Shown piece by piece: positions 43,357 to 52,158 of a stretch of DNA of 64,000 nt. Both the position numbers and the translations under genes were made by a program. Position 1 is the stretch's first letter. Every line of letters starts with the position of its first letter. The notes below the pieces were generated by a model that was given only the letters and a program-made list of their open reading frames with translations, did not search any database and was not told the origin of the DNA. Source of the stretch: Ilyomonas sp965219515 (lineage in GTDB: Bacteria > Bacteroidota > Bacteroidia > Chitinophagales > Chitinophagaceae); the NCBI GenBank assembly GCA_965219515.1, contig OZ244776.1, positions 744,001-808,000 of the forward strand. Direction: 5' to 3'.

Positions 43357-44853
43357 ATGGCAACAAACAATACTCTCACTTCTGTTTCCTCTGATTCCAG
43401 AATTTTTACCGAAGGCTTAACGTACGATGATGTGCTGCTGGTGCCTGCCTACAGCGAAGTGCTTCCGCGCGAAGTGAATATTCAGTCGAAGCTTACCAAA
43501 ACCATTACGCTGAATGTTCCGATGATGTCTGCGGCTATGGACACCGTTACCGAAGTTAATCTTGCCATTGCGCTGGCACGCGAAGGTGGTGTTGGCATTT
43601 TGCATAAAAATATGAGCATCGAAAAGCAGGCTGAGCAGGTACGAAAAGTAAAGCGCAGCGAAAGCGGGTTGATATTAGACCCGATTACATTAAGCCCCGA
43701 TCATACCATTGGCGATGCGATGCGGCTGATGAAAGAAAATAAAATCGGCGGCATTCCTGTCATTGATCAAAATAAAATGCTCGTGGGTATTATTACCAAC
43801 CGCGATCTGCGTTTTGAGCACGACAAAACGCGTAAAGTAGGAGAGGTGATGACGAAAGAAAACCTGATTATCGCGCCGGAAGGAACCGACTTAAGCAAAG
43901 CAGAAAAAATATTACAGCAATACAAAATTGAAAAACTGCCGGTGGTAAGCCATGACGGAAAACTAATCGGTCTCATTACCTATCGCGATATTCTGCAGGT
44001 TAGCAATTTTCCAAATGCCGTAAAAGACAATTACGGACGACTGCTGGCGGGAGCGGCGCTTGGCATTACCAGAGATCTGTTAGACAGGGCATATGCCTTG
44101 CAACAGGTTGGTGTAGATGTAATGGGTTTAGATAGTGCGCACGGGCATAGCCGCGGCGTTATTGAAGCCTTAAAGCTCTTAAAAAAGAACTTTAAAAATA
44201 TACAGGTGATTGCCGGAAATGTAGGTACGGCAGCGGGTGCAAAAGCGTTAGCCGACGCCGGTGCCGACGCCGTAAAAGTTGGCATTGGTCCGGGTTCTAT
44301 TTGCACAACACGAATTGTAGCAGGCGCGGGTATGCCACAGTTGACCGCGGTGATGCAGGCTTCCTCTGAATTGAAAAAAATGAATGTGCCGCTGATTGCG
44401 GATGGCGGCATTCGCTACACCGGCGATATGGTAAAAGCACTGGCGGCAGGCGCGAATGTGGTAATGATGGGCAGCGTGTTTGCCGGTGTGGAAGAAAGCC
44501 CGGGAGAAACCATCATTTATGAAGGCAGAAAATTTAAACAGTACCGCGGAATGGGCAGTATCAGCGCCATGCAACAAGGCAGCAGCGACAGGTATTTTCA
44601 GGATGTGGAAGACGACATAAAGAAGCTGGTGCCGGAAGGCATAGAAGGCCGGGTGGCATACAAAGGATTTTTAAGTGAAGTGGTAGCTCAATATGTAGGC
44701 GGTTTACGCGCGGGTATGGGTTATTGCGGCGCAAAAGATATGAATGCTTTGCAGCAGGCAATTTTTGTAAAAATTACCAACGCAGGCATGCGTGAGAGTC
44801 ATGCCCATGATATTGAAATAACAAAAGAATCACCCAATTACAGCAGGCATTAA
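43357..44853 (+). CDS. guaB: Inosine-5'-monophosphate dehydrogenase
   Basis: 498 aa from ATG 43357. Catalyses the NAD+-dependent IMP to XMP step, rate-limiting for guanine nucleotides. The barrel starts with EGLTYDDVLLVPAYSEVLP; two CBS domains (residues about 95-215) are inserted; the catalytic Cys is C316 in GPGSICTTR; the flap includes GMGSISAM and the C-terminal GGLRAGMGYCGA. The two codons upstream (TTG CAC) are part of the promoter box and not translated. Confidence 0.97.
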   Translation: MATNNTLTSVSSDSRIFTEGLTYDDVLLVPAYSEVLPREVNIQSKLTKTITLNVPMMSAAMDTVTEVNLAIALAREGGVGILHKNMSIEKQAEQVRKVKRSESGLILDPITLSPDHTIGDAMRLMKENKIGGIPVIDQNKMLVGIITNRDLRFEHDKTRKVGEVMTKENLIIAPEGTDLSKAEKILQQYKIEKLPVVSHDGKLIGLITYRDILQVSNFPNAVKDNYGRLLAGAALGITRDLLDRAYALQQVGVDVMGLDSAHGHSRGVIEALKLLKKNFKNIQVIAGNVGTAAGAKALADAGADAVKVGIGPGSICTTRIVAGAGMPQLTAVMQASSELKKMNVPLIADGGIRYTGDMVKALAAGANVVMMGSVFAGVEESPGETIIYEGRKFKQYRGMGSISAMQQGSSDRYFQDVEDDIKKLVPEGIEGRVAYKGFLSEVVAQYVGGLRAGMGYCGAKDMNALQQAIFVKITNAGMRESHAHDIEITKESPNYSRH

Positions 44854-44910
44854 TCAAACAATTTTTTAAAAAAATTTACCCTTCTGAGATACAAACCGGC
44901 AATCCGTTTT

Positions 44911-45285
44911 TTACCATTTTGCAAGTGCCAGCCCTGCAAAAACAGCCAATAACCCGGCTACAAAACTTGCGAAACTATACAAGGCAAACTGCATAAAATA
45001 AGAAGTTTGTAACAGCCTTGCATTTTCAAAAGCAAATGTGGAAAAAGTGGTAAAACCACCGCAGAAACCTGTGGTAAGAAAAAATCTCCATTCGGGTGTT
45101 ACCCACTGAAACCGCTCGGCCAATCCGTATATCAATCCGATTATAAAACAACCTGCCACATTAACGGCAAACGTTGCGTATGGAAAGGAAGAAGAAATTT
45201 TACCGGTAACATAAAGAAACACAAGATACCGGCAAATACTTCCCATCAATCCGCCGGCGCCGATCAACACAATTGTTTTGCCCAT
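44911..45285 (-). CDS. crcB: Fluoride channel CrcB/FluC
   Basis: 124 aa from ATG 45285. Dual-topology four-helix fluoride exporter. Seen: GGLMGSICRYLV, the GFCGGFTTFSTFAFEN segment with the channel Phe and Thr residues, and four hydrophobic helices. Forms a homodimer. No fluoride riboswitch was recognisable upstream. A TATCTTCG box on the minus strand (45359-45366) may be its promoter with a 66-nt leader. An extension to 45318 (MNIPATKQLIT) is unlikely. Confidence 0.9.
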   Translation of the reverse strand: MGKTIVLIGAGGLMGSICRYLVFLYVTGKISSSFPYATFAVNVAGCFIIGLIYGLAERFQWVTPEWRFFLTTGFCGGFTTFSTFAFENARLLQTSYFMQFALYSFASFVAGLLAVFAGLALAKW

Positions 45286-45358
45286 TGTTATTAATTGTTT
45301 TGTTGCAGGAATATTCAATCACTTGCTGAAAAAAAACCAAAGCATTTTGCCGTAAAAA

Positions 45359-45366
45359 CGAAGATA
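45359..45366 (-). promoter_or_regulatory. -7-like box TATCTTCG of crcB
   Basis: Minus-strand TATCTTCG, the TTCG variant also seen before fusA and upp. Confidence 0.3.
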
Positions 45367-45576
45367 GCAGTTTGTTTGAAAGAGAATAAAGACCAATTAA
45401 AGTTCAAACGTAAAAACTCAGACTTGAGATTAGCAAACATCTGTTGCACAATCTAAACCCTAAAATCTTGAGGTAATATATACGCAACAAAAGAAGTCTG
45501 CCGGTTTTAAAAAGGTTCTTCTGTAAAGAAAGTCATTTAATGCTTTATTTTACAAGCGTAAAATCAACTTGTCCGA

Positions 45577-46482
45577 ATGATGACATCAAAAAATAATAAG
45601 CATACCATGAAACACAAGCGGGAACCGGTTTTTAATGATGCAAAAGAAGTCGTTTTTATTCTTCTTGGCGTTATAACGGCTGCTTTTGCGTTGAAAGGTT
45701 TTTTGGTTCCCAACCAGTTTTTTGACGGCGGCGTCAGCGGTATTTCGTTATTGATACACGAAATTTATCATTACAATTTAGCTTACGTTATTTTGGTTAT
45801 CAATCTGCCGTTTCTTATTGTAGGCGCTTATGTAGTCAATCGTCAGTTTGCCATAAAAACATTTATCAGCATCGTTTTATTGGGCATTTGCTTAAATTAT
45901 CTGCCTTACCCGGTTATCACATCCGATAAACTGCTGGTATCTATTTTCGGTGGATTTTTTTTAGGTATCGGCATTGGTTTTACCATGCGTGCCGGCTGCG
46001 CGCTCGATGGTATAGAAGTGCTGGGATTATATACCGGCAAACGCTCCAGTTTTACCGTTACCGAAATTATTCTGGCAATTAATGTCATCATTTTTTTAAT
46101 TGCCGCTTTTAAATTCGGTTTGCCCACTTCGCTATATTCCATGCTTACTTATTTTACGGCATCCAAAACGGTAGATTATGTTGTGGAAGGTATTGAAGCT
46201 TATACGGGTGTTACCATCATATCTGCGCAAAGCGAGGAAATAAAAAGCAGGCTGGTAAACGATATGGGCAGGGGCATAACGGTATATAAAGGCGAGCGCG
46301 GATACCTGCCGGGAACTTTTGAAATACACAACGACGTGGATATTATTTTTACGGTGGTAACGCGTCTTGAAATGCGAAAGCTGAAAAACTTGGTAAATGA
46401 TGTGGATGAAAAAGCCTTTGTGTTTGCCGGAACCATAAAAGAAGCGTCGGGCGGCGTTATCAAAAGAAGAAAGCGGCATTAA
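45577..46482 (+). CDS. YitT family membrane protein
   Basis: 301 aa. About five membrane helices in residues 25-195 (VVFILLGVITAAFALKGFLV, GGVSGISLLIHEI, LLGICLNYL, FFLGIGIGFTMRAGCALDG) define the YitT_membrane (DUF161) domain; the last 90 residues are the DUF2179 cytoplasmic domain with RGITVYKGERGYLPG and IFTVVTRLEMRKLKNLV. Function unknown, likely a transporter. Start at ATG 45577; ATG 45580 or 45607 are alternatives. Confidence 0.9.
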   Translation: MMTSKNNKHTMKHKREPVFNDAKEVVFILLGVITAAFALKGFLVPNQFFDGGVSGISLLIHEIYHYNLAYVILVINLPFLIVGAYVVNRQFAIKTFISIVLLGICLNYLPYPVITSDKLLVSIFGGFFLGIGIGFTMRAGCALDGIEVLGLYTGKRSSFTVTEIILAINVIIFLIAAFKFGLPTSLYSMLTYFTASKTVDYVVEGIEAYTGVTIISAQSEEIKSRLVNDMGRGITVYKGERGYLPGTFEIHNDVDIIFTVVTRLEMRKLKNLVNDVDEKAFVFAGTIKEASGGVIKRRKRH

Positions 46483-46617
46483 TATTTCTTTCAACATCAT
46501 TACATATCGATTTGATATTTAAGATGTTTTAATTTTGAAAGCCAGGCTGGCATTGCGTTTCGATAACACCATTTAAAAACATTTCTTGTAAATAGCCTCT
46601 TTTTTATTGTCCTGATA

Positions 46618-47268
46618 TCAGAACGTATAAGTTAATACAGGTGTAAGTGTTATTGCCTCAAATGATTGAACTGATAGTAAGTAATAAGCCCGAATTTTGA
46701 TACCGGCTTCAAATTTTGTATCAATTTTCTTCGCCCATTCTATACCTCCAAATATTCCTCCTTCCTGAAGTCTTGAGTTTTTAAAATTTCTTTCATCAAT
46801 AACGATTTGATTACTGAAATTTTCGATAGAGATTTCTTGTTGTTCCATTACTGCAAGCACAACACCAACATGATATTTAAAGTTCGGTATTAATTTTTTT
46901 AGCTTTCTTTCATATCCAAGTTGGTAAAAGTCATTATTATGTATGATGTTAAAATCGTTTACGAAAATATTGACGCCGTTTATACTACCATTATAATTTT
47001 TTTTTCCTTTGTTTGTACTTCGGGAATAGCCTGCCAAAATTGAAGAATAATTATTCAAATGATAACTTAGTTCAACGCCCGCGATTGTTCCAATAAATTT
47101 CTTTTTGTATAAATATACTTTGTTGTCAGGTCCTCCGGTTTCATCATATGAACGAACAAAGAAATTGCCATTTAAGCCATAGCTTGCCTGCACAGAAACT
47201 TTATTGGAATTTTGGGCTTGCAATTGGAAAGACAATAAAATAAAGAGTAAGCAAACAGGTAATTTCAT
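46618..47268 (-). CDS. Small outer-membrane beta-barrel protein
   Basis: 216 aa. A signal peptide MKLPVCLLFILLSFQLQAQ precedes about eight amphipathic strands, and the chain ends in YTF, the outer-membrane insertion signal. The codons are markedly more AT-rich than those of neighbouring genes, consistent with recent acquisition. No family can be named beyond a general outer-membrane beta-barrel. Downstream of the response-regulator/cyclase gene, but over 100 bp away and probably separate. Confidence 0.65.
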   Translation of the reverse strand: MKLPVCLLFILLSFQLQAQNSNKVSVQASYGLNGNFFVRSYDETGGPDNKVYLYKKKFIGTIAGVELSYHLNNYSSILAGYSRSTNKGKKNYNGSINGVNIFVNDFNIIHNNDFYQLGYERKLKKLIPNFKYHVGVVLAVMEQQEISIENFSNQIVIDERNFKNSRLQEGGIFGGIEWAKKIDTKFEAGIKIRAYYLLSVQSFEAITLTPVLTYTF

Positions 47269-47372
47269 TTACAAAAATTTAAAATATATGCTGCATGTAA
47301 AGCAATTTTAACCGGCTTCAATTAAGAAATAAATTTTAAGAAAAAGCTTCGGCAATTTTGCTTGCCAGATTA

Positions 47373-48413
47373 TCAATCTACCACTTCATACACCGTTACC
47401 GGCAGGGCTTTGTTTTTTAATTCAAATTCCCCGATTTTATTGCAGTTAAACGATTCGCGCACTTTCTGATAGCTTGCTTCTGTTATGAGAATCTGCCCCG
47501 CTTTGCCAATGCTTTGCAGGCGTTGCGCCGTGTTTACCACATCGCCGATTACGGTATAATCGAGACGGCGCAGCTTGGCAGAACCGATGTTTCCCGAAAT
47601 CAGTTCACCGCTGTTGATGCCGATAGAAACTTTTGGTGAGAAATCAAAATTGTTAGCTTCCTGCGCCGTTTTTTCCAATTGTATTCTAACGGCAAGTGCG
47701 GTTTCAATGGCGCGATCCAAATGATAATCGCCGCGAAAGACGGCCATAATGGCATCGCCGATAAATTTATCAATATGACCATTTTGCGCAATGATTTCTT
47801 TTACCATTACATCAAAATATTTATTCAGCAATTTCACCACGCTATCCGCAGGTTGCGCTTCGGCAAGCGATGTAAAGCCGCAGATATCAAAAAAAACAAC
47901 GGTCGCTTCAATGGTTTCGTTACGCATCAGCGTTGCCTCATATTCTTCTCGGTTCATAAAGCTAAGTACGTTTTCATCTACATACATGCGTAATATATTA
48001 TTCTCTTTTATCGCCTGCAACGTTTCTTTTATCTGCATAACGTGGCGCATGGTTTTTTGCAGCGTTACTTCCAGATCATCAAAGTTTACGGGTTTGCATA
48101 CAAAATCGAAAGCGCCGCGGTTCATGGCTGAGCGTATATTGTCCATATCGCCGTAAGCGGATACGATAACTGATTTGATAATGGGGCTTATTTCGGCAAG
48201 CTTTTCAAGCAGGGTAAGTCCGTCCATTTCGGGCATATTGATATCGCTAAACACCACCTCAATATCCGGTTCCTGTTTTATTTTATTCAATGCCTCAACG
48301 CCGTTTAAAGCAAAAACAAAATTGTATTTGCCTTCGCGGATTTGTCTGCGAAATTTTTGCTTAATCAGGATTTCGAGATCGGTTTCATCATCGGCAACCA
48401 AAATTTTCGCCAT
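47373..48413 (-). CDS. Response regulator with class III adenylate cyclase output
   Basis: 346 aa. REC domain (1-125) with D8-D9, phosphoacceptor D57 in VVFSDINMPEMDG and a C-terminal K in CKPVNF. A helical signalling linker leads to a class III cyclase domain (about 165-340): metal-binding D in VVFFDICGFT, K in DKFIGDAIMAVF, D in LDYTVIGDVVNTAQRLQ. K and D at the purine-specifying places indicate ATP as substrate, i.e. cAMP output. Its ATG overlaps the stop of the upstream response regulator by one base. Confidence 0.9.
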   Translation of the reverse strand: MAKILVADDETDLEILIKQKFRRQIREGKYNFVFALNGVEALNKIKQEPDIEVVFSDINMPEMDGLTLLEKLAEISPIIKSVIVSAYGDMDNIRSAMNRGAFDFVCKPVNFDDLEVTLQKTMRHVMQIKETLQAIKENNILRMYVDENVLSFMNREEYEATLMRNETIEATVVFFDICGFTSLAEAQPADSVVKLLNKYFDVMVKEIIAQNGHIDKFIGDAIMAVFRGDYHLDRAIETALAVRIQLEKTAQEANNFDFSPKVSIGINSGELISGNIGSAKLRRLDYTVIGDVVNTAQRLQSIGKAGQILITEASYQKVRESFNCNKIGEFELKNKALPVTVYEVVD

Positions 48414-48790
48414 TAGTTTATTATTTTAAGCCTCTCTTTCAGCAACGAAAAATCGAGCGGTTTGGTTAAAAAATCATCTGCGCCAAGCTTGATTGCGGTG
48501 TTATAATTTTCGTCATCGCCGTAAGCCGTAATCATCATCACAACGGGCGGCGGCGCATAATGATGCTGCTTGATTTCTTTAAGCAGATCAAGTCCGCTCA
48601 TGCCGGGCATATTTATATCTGATAAAATTAATACGGCTTCCTGGTTGTGCATATCAAGATAACTGATGGCTTCTTCACCCGAATAGGCGAACGCAAAACT
48701 AACCAGTCCGTTGCGTATTTCTTTGCGAAAGCGCTGCTCAAACAACTGCTGCACATCTTTTTCATCATCCACCACAAGAATTTTTTTCAT
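48413..48790 (-). CDS. Single-domain response regulator
   Basis: 125 aa REC domain only. D8-D9, phosphoacceptor D58 in LILSDINMPGMSG, and K in FLTKPLDFS. Similar in sequence to the REC domain of the following gene (both contain an unusual KIL-V-DDE...F-K-I-x-G segment), which suggests duplication. Lacks an output domain, so it may be a phosphate relay or sink. Between the histidine kinase (17 bp upstream) and the REC-cyclase. Confidence 0.9.
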   Translation of the reverse strand: MKKILVVDDEKDVQQLFEQRFRKEIRNGLVSFAFAYSGEEAISYLDMHNQEAVLILSDINMPGMSGLDLLKEIKQHHYAPPPVVMMITAYGDDENYNTAIKLGADDFLTKPLDFSLLKERLKIIN

Positions 48791-48807
48791 AGGAAAAATT
48801 TATTTTT

Positions 48808-51084
48808 TCAGATGACCGGAAGCAATATAATAAACGCCGTGCCTTCTTTTTCTTTCGACCGCACTTCAATGGTTCCGTTGTGTTGTTTTGTAATTACATC
48901 GTAGCTTAAGCTCAAGCCAAGTCCTGTTCCTTCACCCGTTGGCTTTGTGGTAAAGAAAGGCTGAAAGATTTTATCAATGACGTTTGGCGGAATGCCGCTG
49001 CCGTTGTCAGTTACAGTAATCTCAATGCCCCCATCCCCTAAAGGGGAGTTTGCAGCAGCGTTATTATTTGCAACTTTGATTTTTTTTGTAGTTACAGTAA
49101 TGAGCGGTTTGTATTGCTCCCCTTTAAGGGATGGGGGCTTGCTTACCGCATAAAAAGCATTATTAAAAAGATTCAACAGCACTCTTCCCATGTCTTGCGG
49201 AACGATATTTATCTTACCAATGCTTTCATCAAAATGGGTTTTAAAATCTGCGTTGAAGCTTTTGTCCTTTGCACGCAAACCATGATAACTCAATCGTAAA
49301 TATTCATCACACAAAGCATTGATGTCTGTTAGTTCTTTTGTGCCTGATGTTTGCCTTGAATGTTGCAACATTCCTTTTACAATGGCATCGGCGCGTTTGC
49401 CATGATGGTTTATCTTTTCTTCGTTAACGATAACATTATTTATCAGATCTTCTTCCAACGCTTCATCTCTTTCTGCTTTGGGCTTTAAGCGTTCCGCTTT
49501 CAGTTCTTCCAGCATTTCTTTGCTTACTTCACTAAAATTATTCACGAAGTTTAACGGGTTTTGTATCTCATGCGCAATGCCTGCGGTGAGCTCGCCAAGG
49601 CTTGCCATCTTTTCTGATTGAATGAGCTGTGTTTGCGTCATTTTTAGTTGCGATAACGTGCTTTCCACTTCTTTTTTTTGCACATTCACCAGCGATTTTG
49701 CATTGCGTTCTCTGTTATAATAAATAAACGAAACGATAAACATAGTTATGAAAACCAGCAGAAAAGCGATTAAAAAAGTTTGCTTGATTTTGTTCTCGTT
49801 GTCTTGTCTCTCTTTTTCTGTTTGCTGCGCCTCCTGCTTTTTATCAAACTCATAGTTCATGCTTAGTTCGGTGGCTTTGCGCACATTTTCACGGCTCGAA
49901 ACGGAGTCGCTTATTTTTGCAGCCAGCTTAAAATCCGTCAGGGCTTTTGCAAAATTGCCGGTCTCCTCATAACATTCGGACAGATTTTTATACGCTTCCA
50001 TTGTTTCGACAGAATATAGATCGGCATCCTGCATAAAAGCAAAACCTTTTTCATAGAAAACAATTGCTTTCCGGTATTCGCCCTGCAGTTTTTTGATGTA
50101 GCCGCCTGCTGCCAGCGTTTGAAATTTATTAAGCGGCTGACCGGTTGAATCGGCTAACAAAATGGCTTCATTGTTTAATTCTTCAGCTTTTGTAAAATGT
50201 TTTTCTTCGGAAAGAGCTACAGCCGCTGCGGAAAGAGCGGAAGCCGTGATGGCCGGATCGCCGATCTGTTTGCCGAGATTCACAGCTTTCATGGCATATT
50301 CATACGATTTGCCGTTGTTCTTTTCTTTGCTGTAAAGCGATGCCAGGTTGCTGTAAGCATACAATTCCACATTCTTTATGCCGGCAATTTTTGCATATTC
50401 AATTCCTTTTAAATAAAGCTGCTTAGGCTTGGTTTTATCATTAAGATTTTCGTAAGTGATAGCCATATTTACCGATAGATAAGCCAGGTTGTTTGTGTCG
50501 TGCGCGGCTTCGGAATTTTGCAATGCTTTTGTCTGATAAAAAATTGCCTGTCTGAAATCGGATTGCATCTGATAGCTGATGGCAATATTCTGATAGGAGC
50601 GTGTAGCCTGTGTTTTGTCGGGCAACTGTTCGGCGTATGCGAGGCTTTTTTTGTAAAAAAAGATAGAGGAATCGTACTTGCTTTGCATGCCGTAAATCAA
50701 TCCGTAAGTAGCATACACCTTAGCCATTTCTTCCGGATTCGGGCCAGACTGAAATAGTTTTTCAGCGCGATTCGCTTCTGCTTTGGCGGCAGCAAAATCG
50801 CTTTTCCGGCTCAAGCCAACCGCCAGTAAACGGTGTGCTACCGCTTCGCCTTTGGCATAATGAATTTGCTTCGCATTTTCTATAATCCTGTTCAGATAGC
50901 GAATGCCGGAATCAATGTCATTTTCCAGAATACTGTTGCAAATAGAATTTTCTAACTTGATTCTTGCCGTATCGGTTGTAGCTTTTTTTAATAGCAGACT
51001 AAGACTGTCTATCACTTTGCTTTGACCGAAAGTACTAAGGTGCCAAAACAACAAAACCACGAAGGCAATGTATTTCATAAGCAT
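48808..51084 (-). CDS. TPR-containing sensor histidine kinase
   Basis: 758 aa. A signal peptide is followed by a periplasmic array of about six TPRs (40-400), one membrane helix (IKQTFLIAFLLVFITMFIVSFIYY), a coiled coil and a HisKA domain with phospho-His H505 in GELTAGIAHEIQNPLNF. The HATPase_c has N box NLFNNAFYAV, G1 DNGSGIPP, F box FQPFFTTKPTGEGTGLGLSL. Between the N and G1 boxes the chain carries two short Gly/Pro-rich insertions at residues 650-656 and 679-686, encoded by inverted repeats. It should sense a protein or peptide signal through its TPRs and phosphorylate the downstream regulators, ending in cAMP synthesis. Confidence 0.9.
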   Translation of the reverse strand: MLMKYIAFVVLLFWHLSTFGQSKVIDSLSLLLKKATTDTARIKLENSICNSILENDIDSGIRYLNRIIENAKQIHYAKGEAVAHRLLAVGLSRKSDFAAAKAEANRAEKLFQSGPNPEEMAKVYATYGLIYGMQSKYDSSIFFYKKSLAYAEQLPDKTQATRSYQNIAISYQMQSDFRQAIFYQTKALQNSEAAHDTNNLAYLSVNMAITYENLNDKTKPKQLYLKGIEYAKIAGIKNVELYAYSNLASLYSKEKNNGKSYEYAMKAVNLGKQIGDPAITASALSAAAVALSEEKHFTKAEELNNEAILLADSTGQPLNKFQTLAAGGYIKKLQGEYRKAIVFYEKGFAFMQDADLYSVETMEAYKNLSECYEETGNFAKALTDFKLAAKISDSVSSRENVRKATELSMNYEFDKKQEAQQTEKERQDNENKIKQTFLIAFLLVFITMFIVSFIYYNRERNAKSLVNVQKKEVESTLSQLKMTQTQLIQSEKMASLGELTAGIAHEIQNPLNFVNNFSEVSKEMLEELKAERLKPKAERDEALEEDLINNVIVNEEKINHHGKRADAIVKGMLQHSRQTSGTKELTDINALCDEYLRLSYHGLRAKDKSFNADFKTHFDESIGKINIVPQDMGRVLLNLFNNAFYAVSKPPSLKGEQYKPLITVTTKKIKVANNNAAANSPLGDGGIEITVTDNGSGIPPNVIDKIFQPFFTTKPTGEGTGLGLSLSYDVITKQHNGTIEVRSKEKEGTAFIILLPVI
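49028..49137. repeat. Inverted 21-bp repeat units inside the histidine kinase gene
   Basis: Arm one is 49028-49048 and arm two 49117-49137; they are complementary at 20 of 21 positions. Each arm itself contains a partial palindrome (CCCCTAAAGGGG in arm one). Both arms are read in frame as PPSLKGEQ- and SPLGDGG-type segments and flank about 68 bp of ordinary kinase coding sequence (KPLITVTTKK). Confidence 0.85.
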
Positions 51085-51178
51085 TGTTTAAGCGGGTAAA
51101 TAAGTTTTCAAAACCAGTTTTCAATCGCTTTTGTCATCATATCATCATTTGATTTTTTATCAAATCTATCGCTTTGTT

Positions 51179-51200
51179 TGTAATGTACATTTGTACACTT
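51179..51200 (+). promoter_or_regulatory. AraC gene promoter and palindromic operator TGTACAttTGTACA
   Basis: TACATTTG at 51186-51193 is an exact -7 match 8 nt before ATG 51202. It overlaps TGTACATTTGTACA (51185-51198), two TGTACA arms around TT, a candidate operator for a dimeric repressor or autoregulator. Confidence 0.45.
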
Positions 51201-51201
51201 T

Positions 51202-52092
51202 ATGACACAGTTTCCCGATATACTTAAAACGGTTTTTAAAACAGAAGTTCCGTCATTACCGGAGTTGGTATTTGAAAACACGCAGCTTATTCCCGGTTCG
51301 GTTAATTATGCCATTGCCCGTTATTCTTTACAAAAAACCGTCATTGCCGAAGAAGCGGGGCTGCTTACCTATTCAATTAATAAAACAAAACCGGAAGACA
51401 GTTTTTTGCAGCTTAGCTTTTGCACCATCAGAACCCGTTTTTCTCAGGAAAAAAAAGGAAATGTTTCAAATGATACGATTGATGTTTTTCATTTCAATTT
51501 TACTTCCGTTTTTCTCAATCAGTTTGTGCAAAATGTAAAGCTCAACAATCGCAAAGATGAAGTGCTGGCGTTTCGTTATCCGCAATCGTTTACCAAATTG
51601 TTTCCGTTGTGCAGCCGCAAGCGCGCCGTGCTGGAAGCCTTACTGACACACGATTACAAGGGCGCCATGGAAAATGTGTTTGTTAATGCAAAAGTACATG
51701 AGCTTTTATTATACAGTATAGATTGTTTGATAGACGAAAAAGAGGAAGGATTTTCCTGCCGGTTTTTAGCCGATGAGAGCGGACGCGAGCGAATTTACCA
51801 GGCAAGGGATATTTTGCTGCAGCGCATCGGCGAGCCAATAACCATCAAAGAGCTTAGCCGTAAAGTGGCCACCAATGAATGTTATTTAAAGAAAGGATTC
51901 AAAGAAGTGTTTGGCACCACCATTTTTGATTTTTATCAGCAGCAGCGCATGGAACACGCCAAATATTTATTGTATGAAAAAGGATTGAGCGTAACCGATG
52001 TATCTGCTTTATTAGGATATTCATCCATTTCGCATTTTTCTGCCGCTTTTAAAAAACACACCGGTTTAAAACCCTGCGATTTGCTTCATTAG
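51202..52092 (+). CDS. AraC family transcriptional regulator (PchR-like)
   Basis: 296 aa. The N-terminal 190 residues are a beta-rich sensing domain of the PchR/siderophore-type group rather than the arabinose cupin. The C-terminal AraC domain has two helix-turn-helix units: EPITIKELSRKVATNECYLKKGFKEVFG, then SVTDVSALLGYSSISHFSAAFKKHTG, ending LKPCDLLH. The gene is immediately upstream of the porin-Rieske-imelysin operon on the same strand, and a two-copy direct repeat in the 80-bp gap is a good candidate target. It probably activates that operon in response to iron or a siderophore; the signal is inferred from the homology group. Confidence 0.85.
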   Translation: MTQFPDILKTVFKTEVPSLPELVFENTQLIPGSVNYAIARYSLQKTVIAEEAGLLTYSINKTKPEDSFLQLSFCTIRTRFSQEKKGNVSNDTIDVFHFNFTSVFLNQFVQNVKLNNRKDEVLAFRYPQSFTKLFPLCSRKRAVLEALLTHDYKGAMENVFVNAKVHELLLYSIDCLIDEKEEGFSCRFLADESGRERIYQARDILLQRIGEPITIKELSRKVATNECYLKKGFKEVFGTTIFDFYQQQRMEHAKYLLYEKGLSVTDVSALLGYSSISHFSAAFKKHTGLKPCDLLH

Positions 52093-52106
52093 TTTTCGAT
52101 TTCCTT

Positions 52107-52138
52107 TTATCGTAAATGGGCTTTCCCGTTACCGTAAA
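52107..52138 (+). promoter_or_regulatory. Direct repeat TTAtCGTAAA / TTAcCGTAAA, candidate AraC-regulator site
   Basis: TTATCGTAAA at 52107-52116 and TTACCGTAAA at 52129-52138 match at 9 of 10 positions and start 22 bp apart, two helical turns. The pair ends 21 bp before the -7 box TATTTTTG (52159-52166), so it covers the usual activator position near -35 to -60. Direct repeats with this spacing are typical AraC-family binding sites. Confidence 0.55.
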
Positions 52139-52158
52139 CACGCGCCTTTCTGCCCTTC

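Noticed and set aside
45286..45576. Fluoride riboswitch upstream of crcB
   Set aside because: The conserved riboswitch core segments are not visible on the minus strand between the promoter-like box and the ATG; only simple AT-rich sequence is present.
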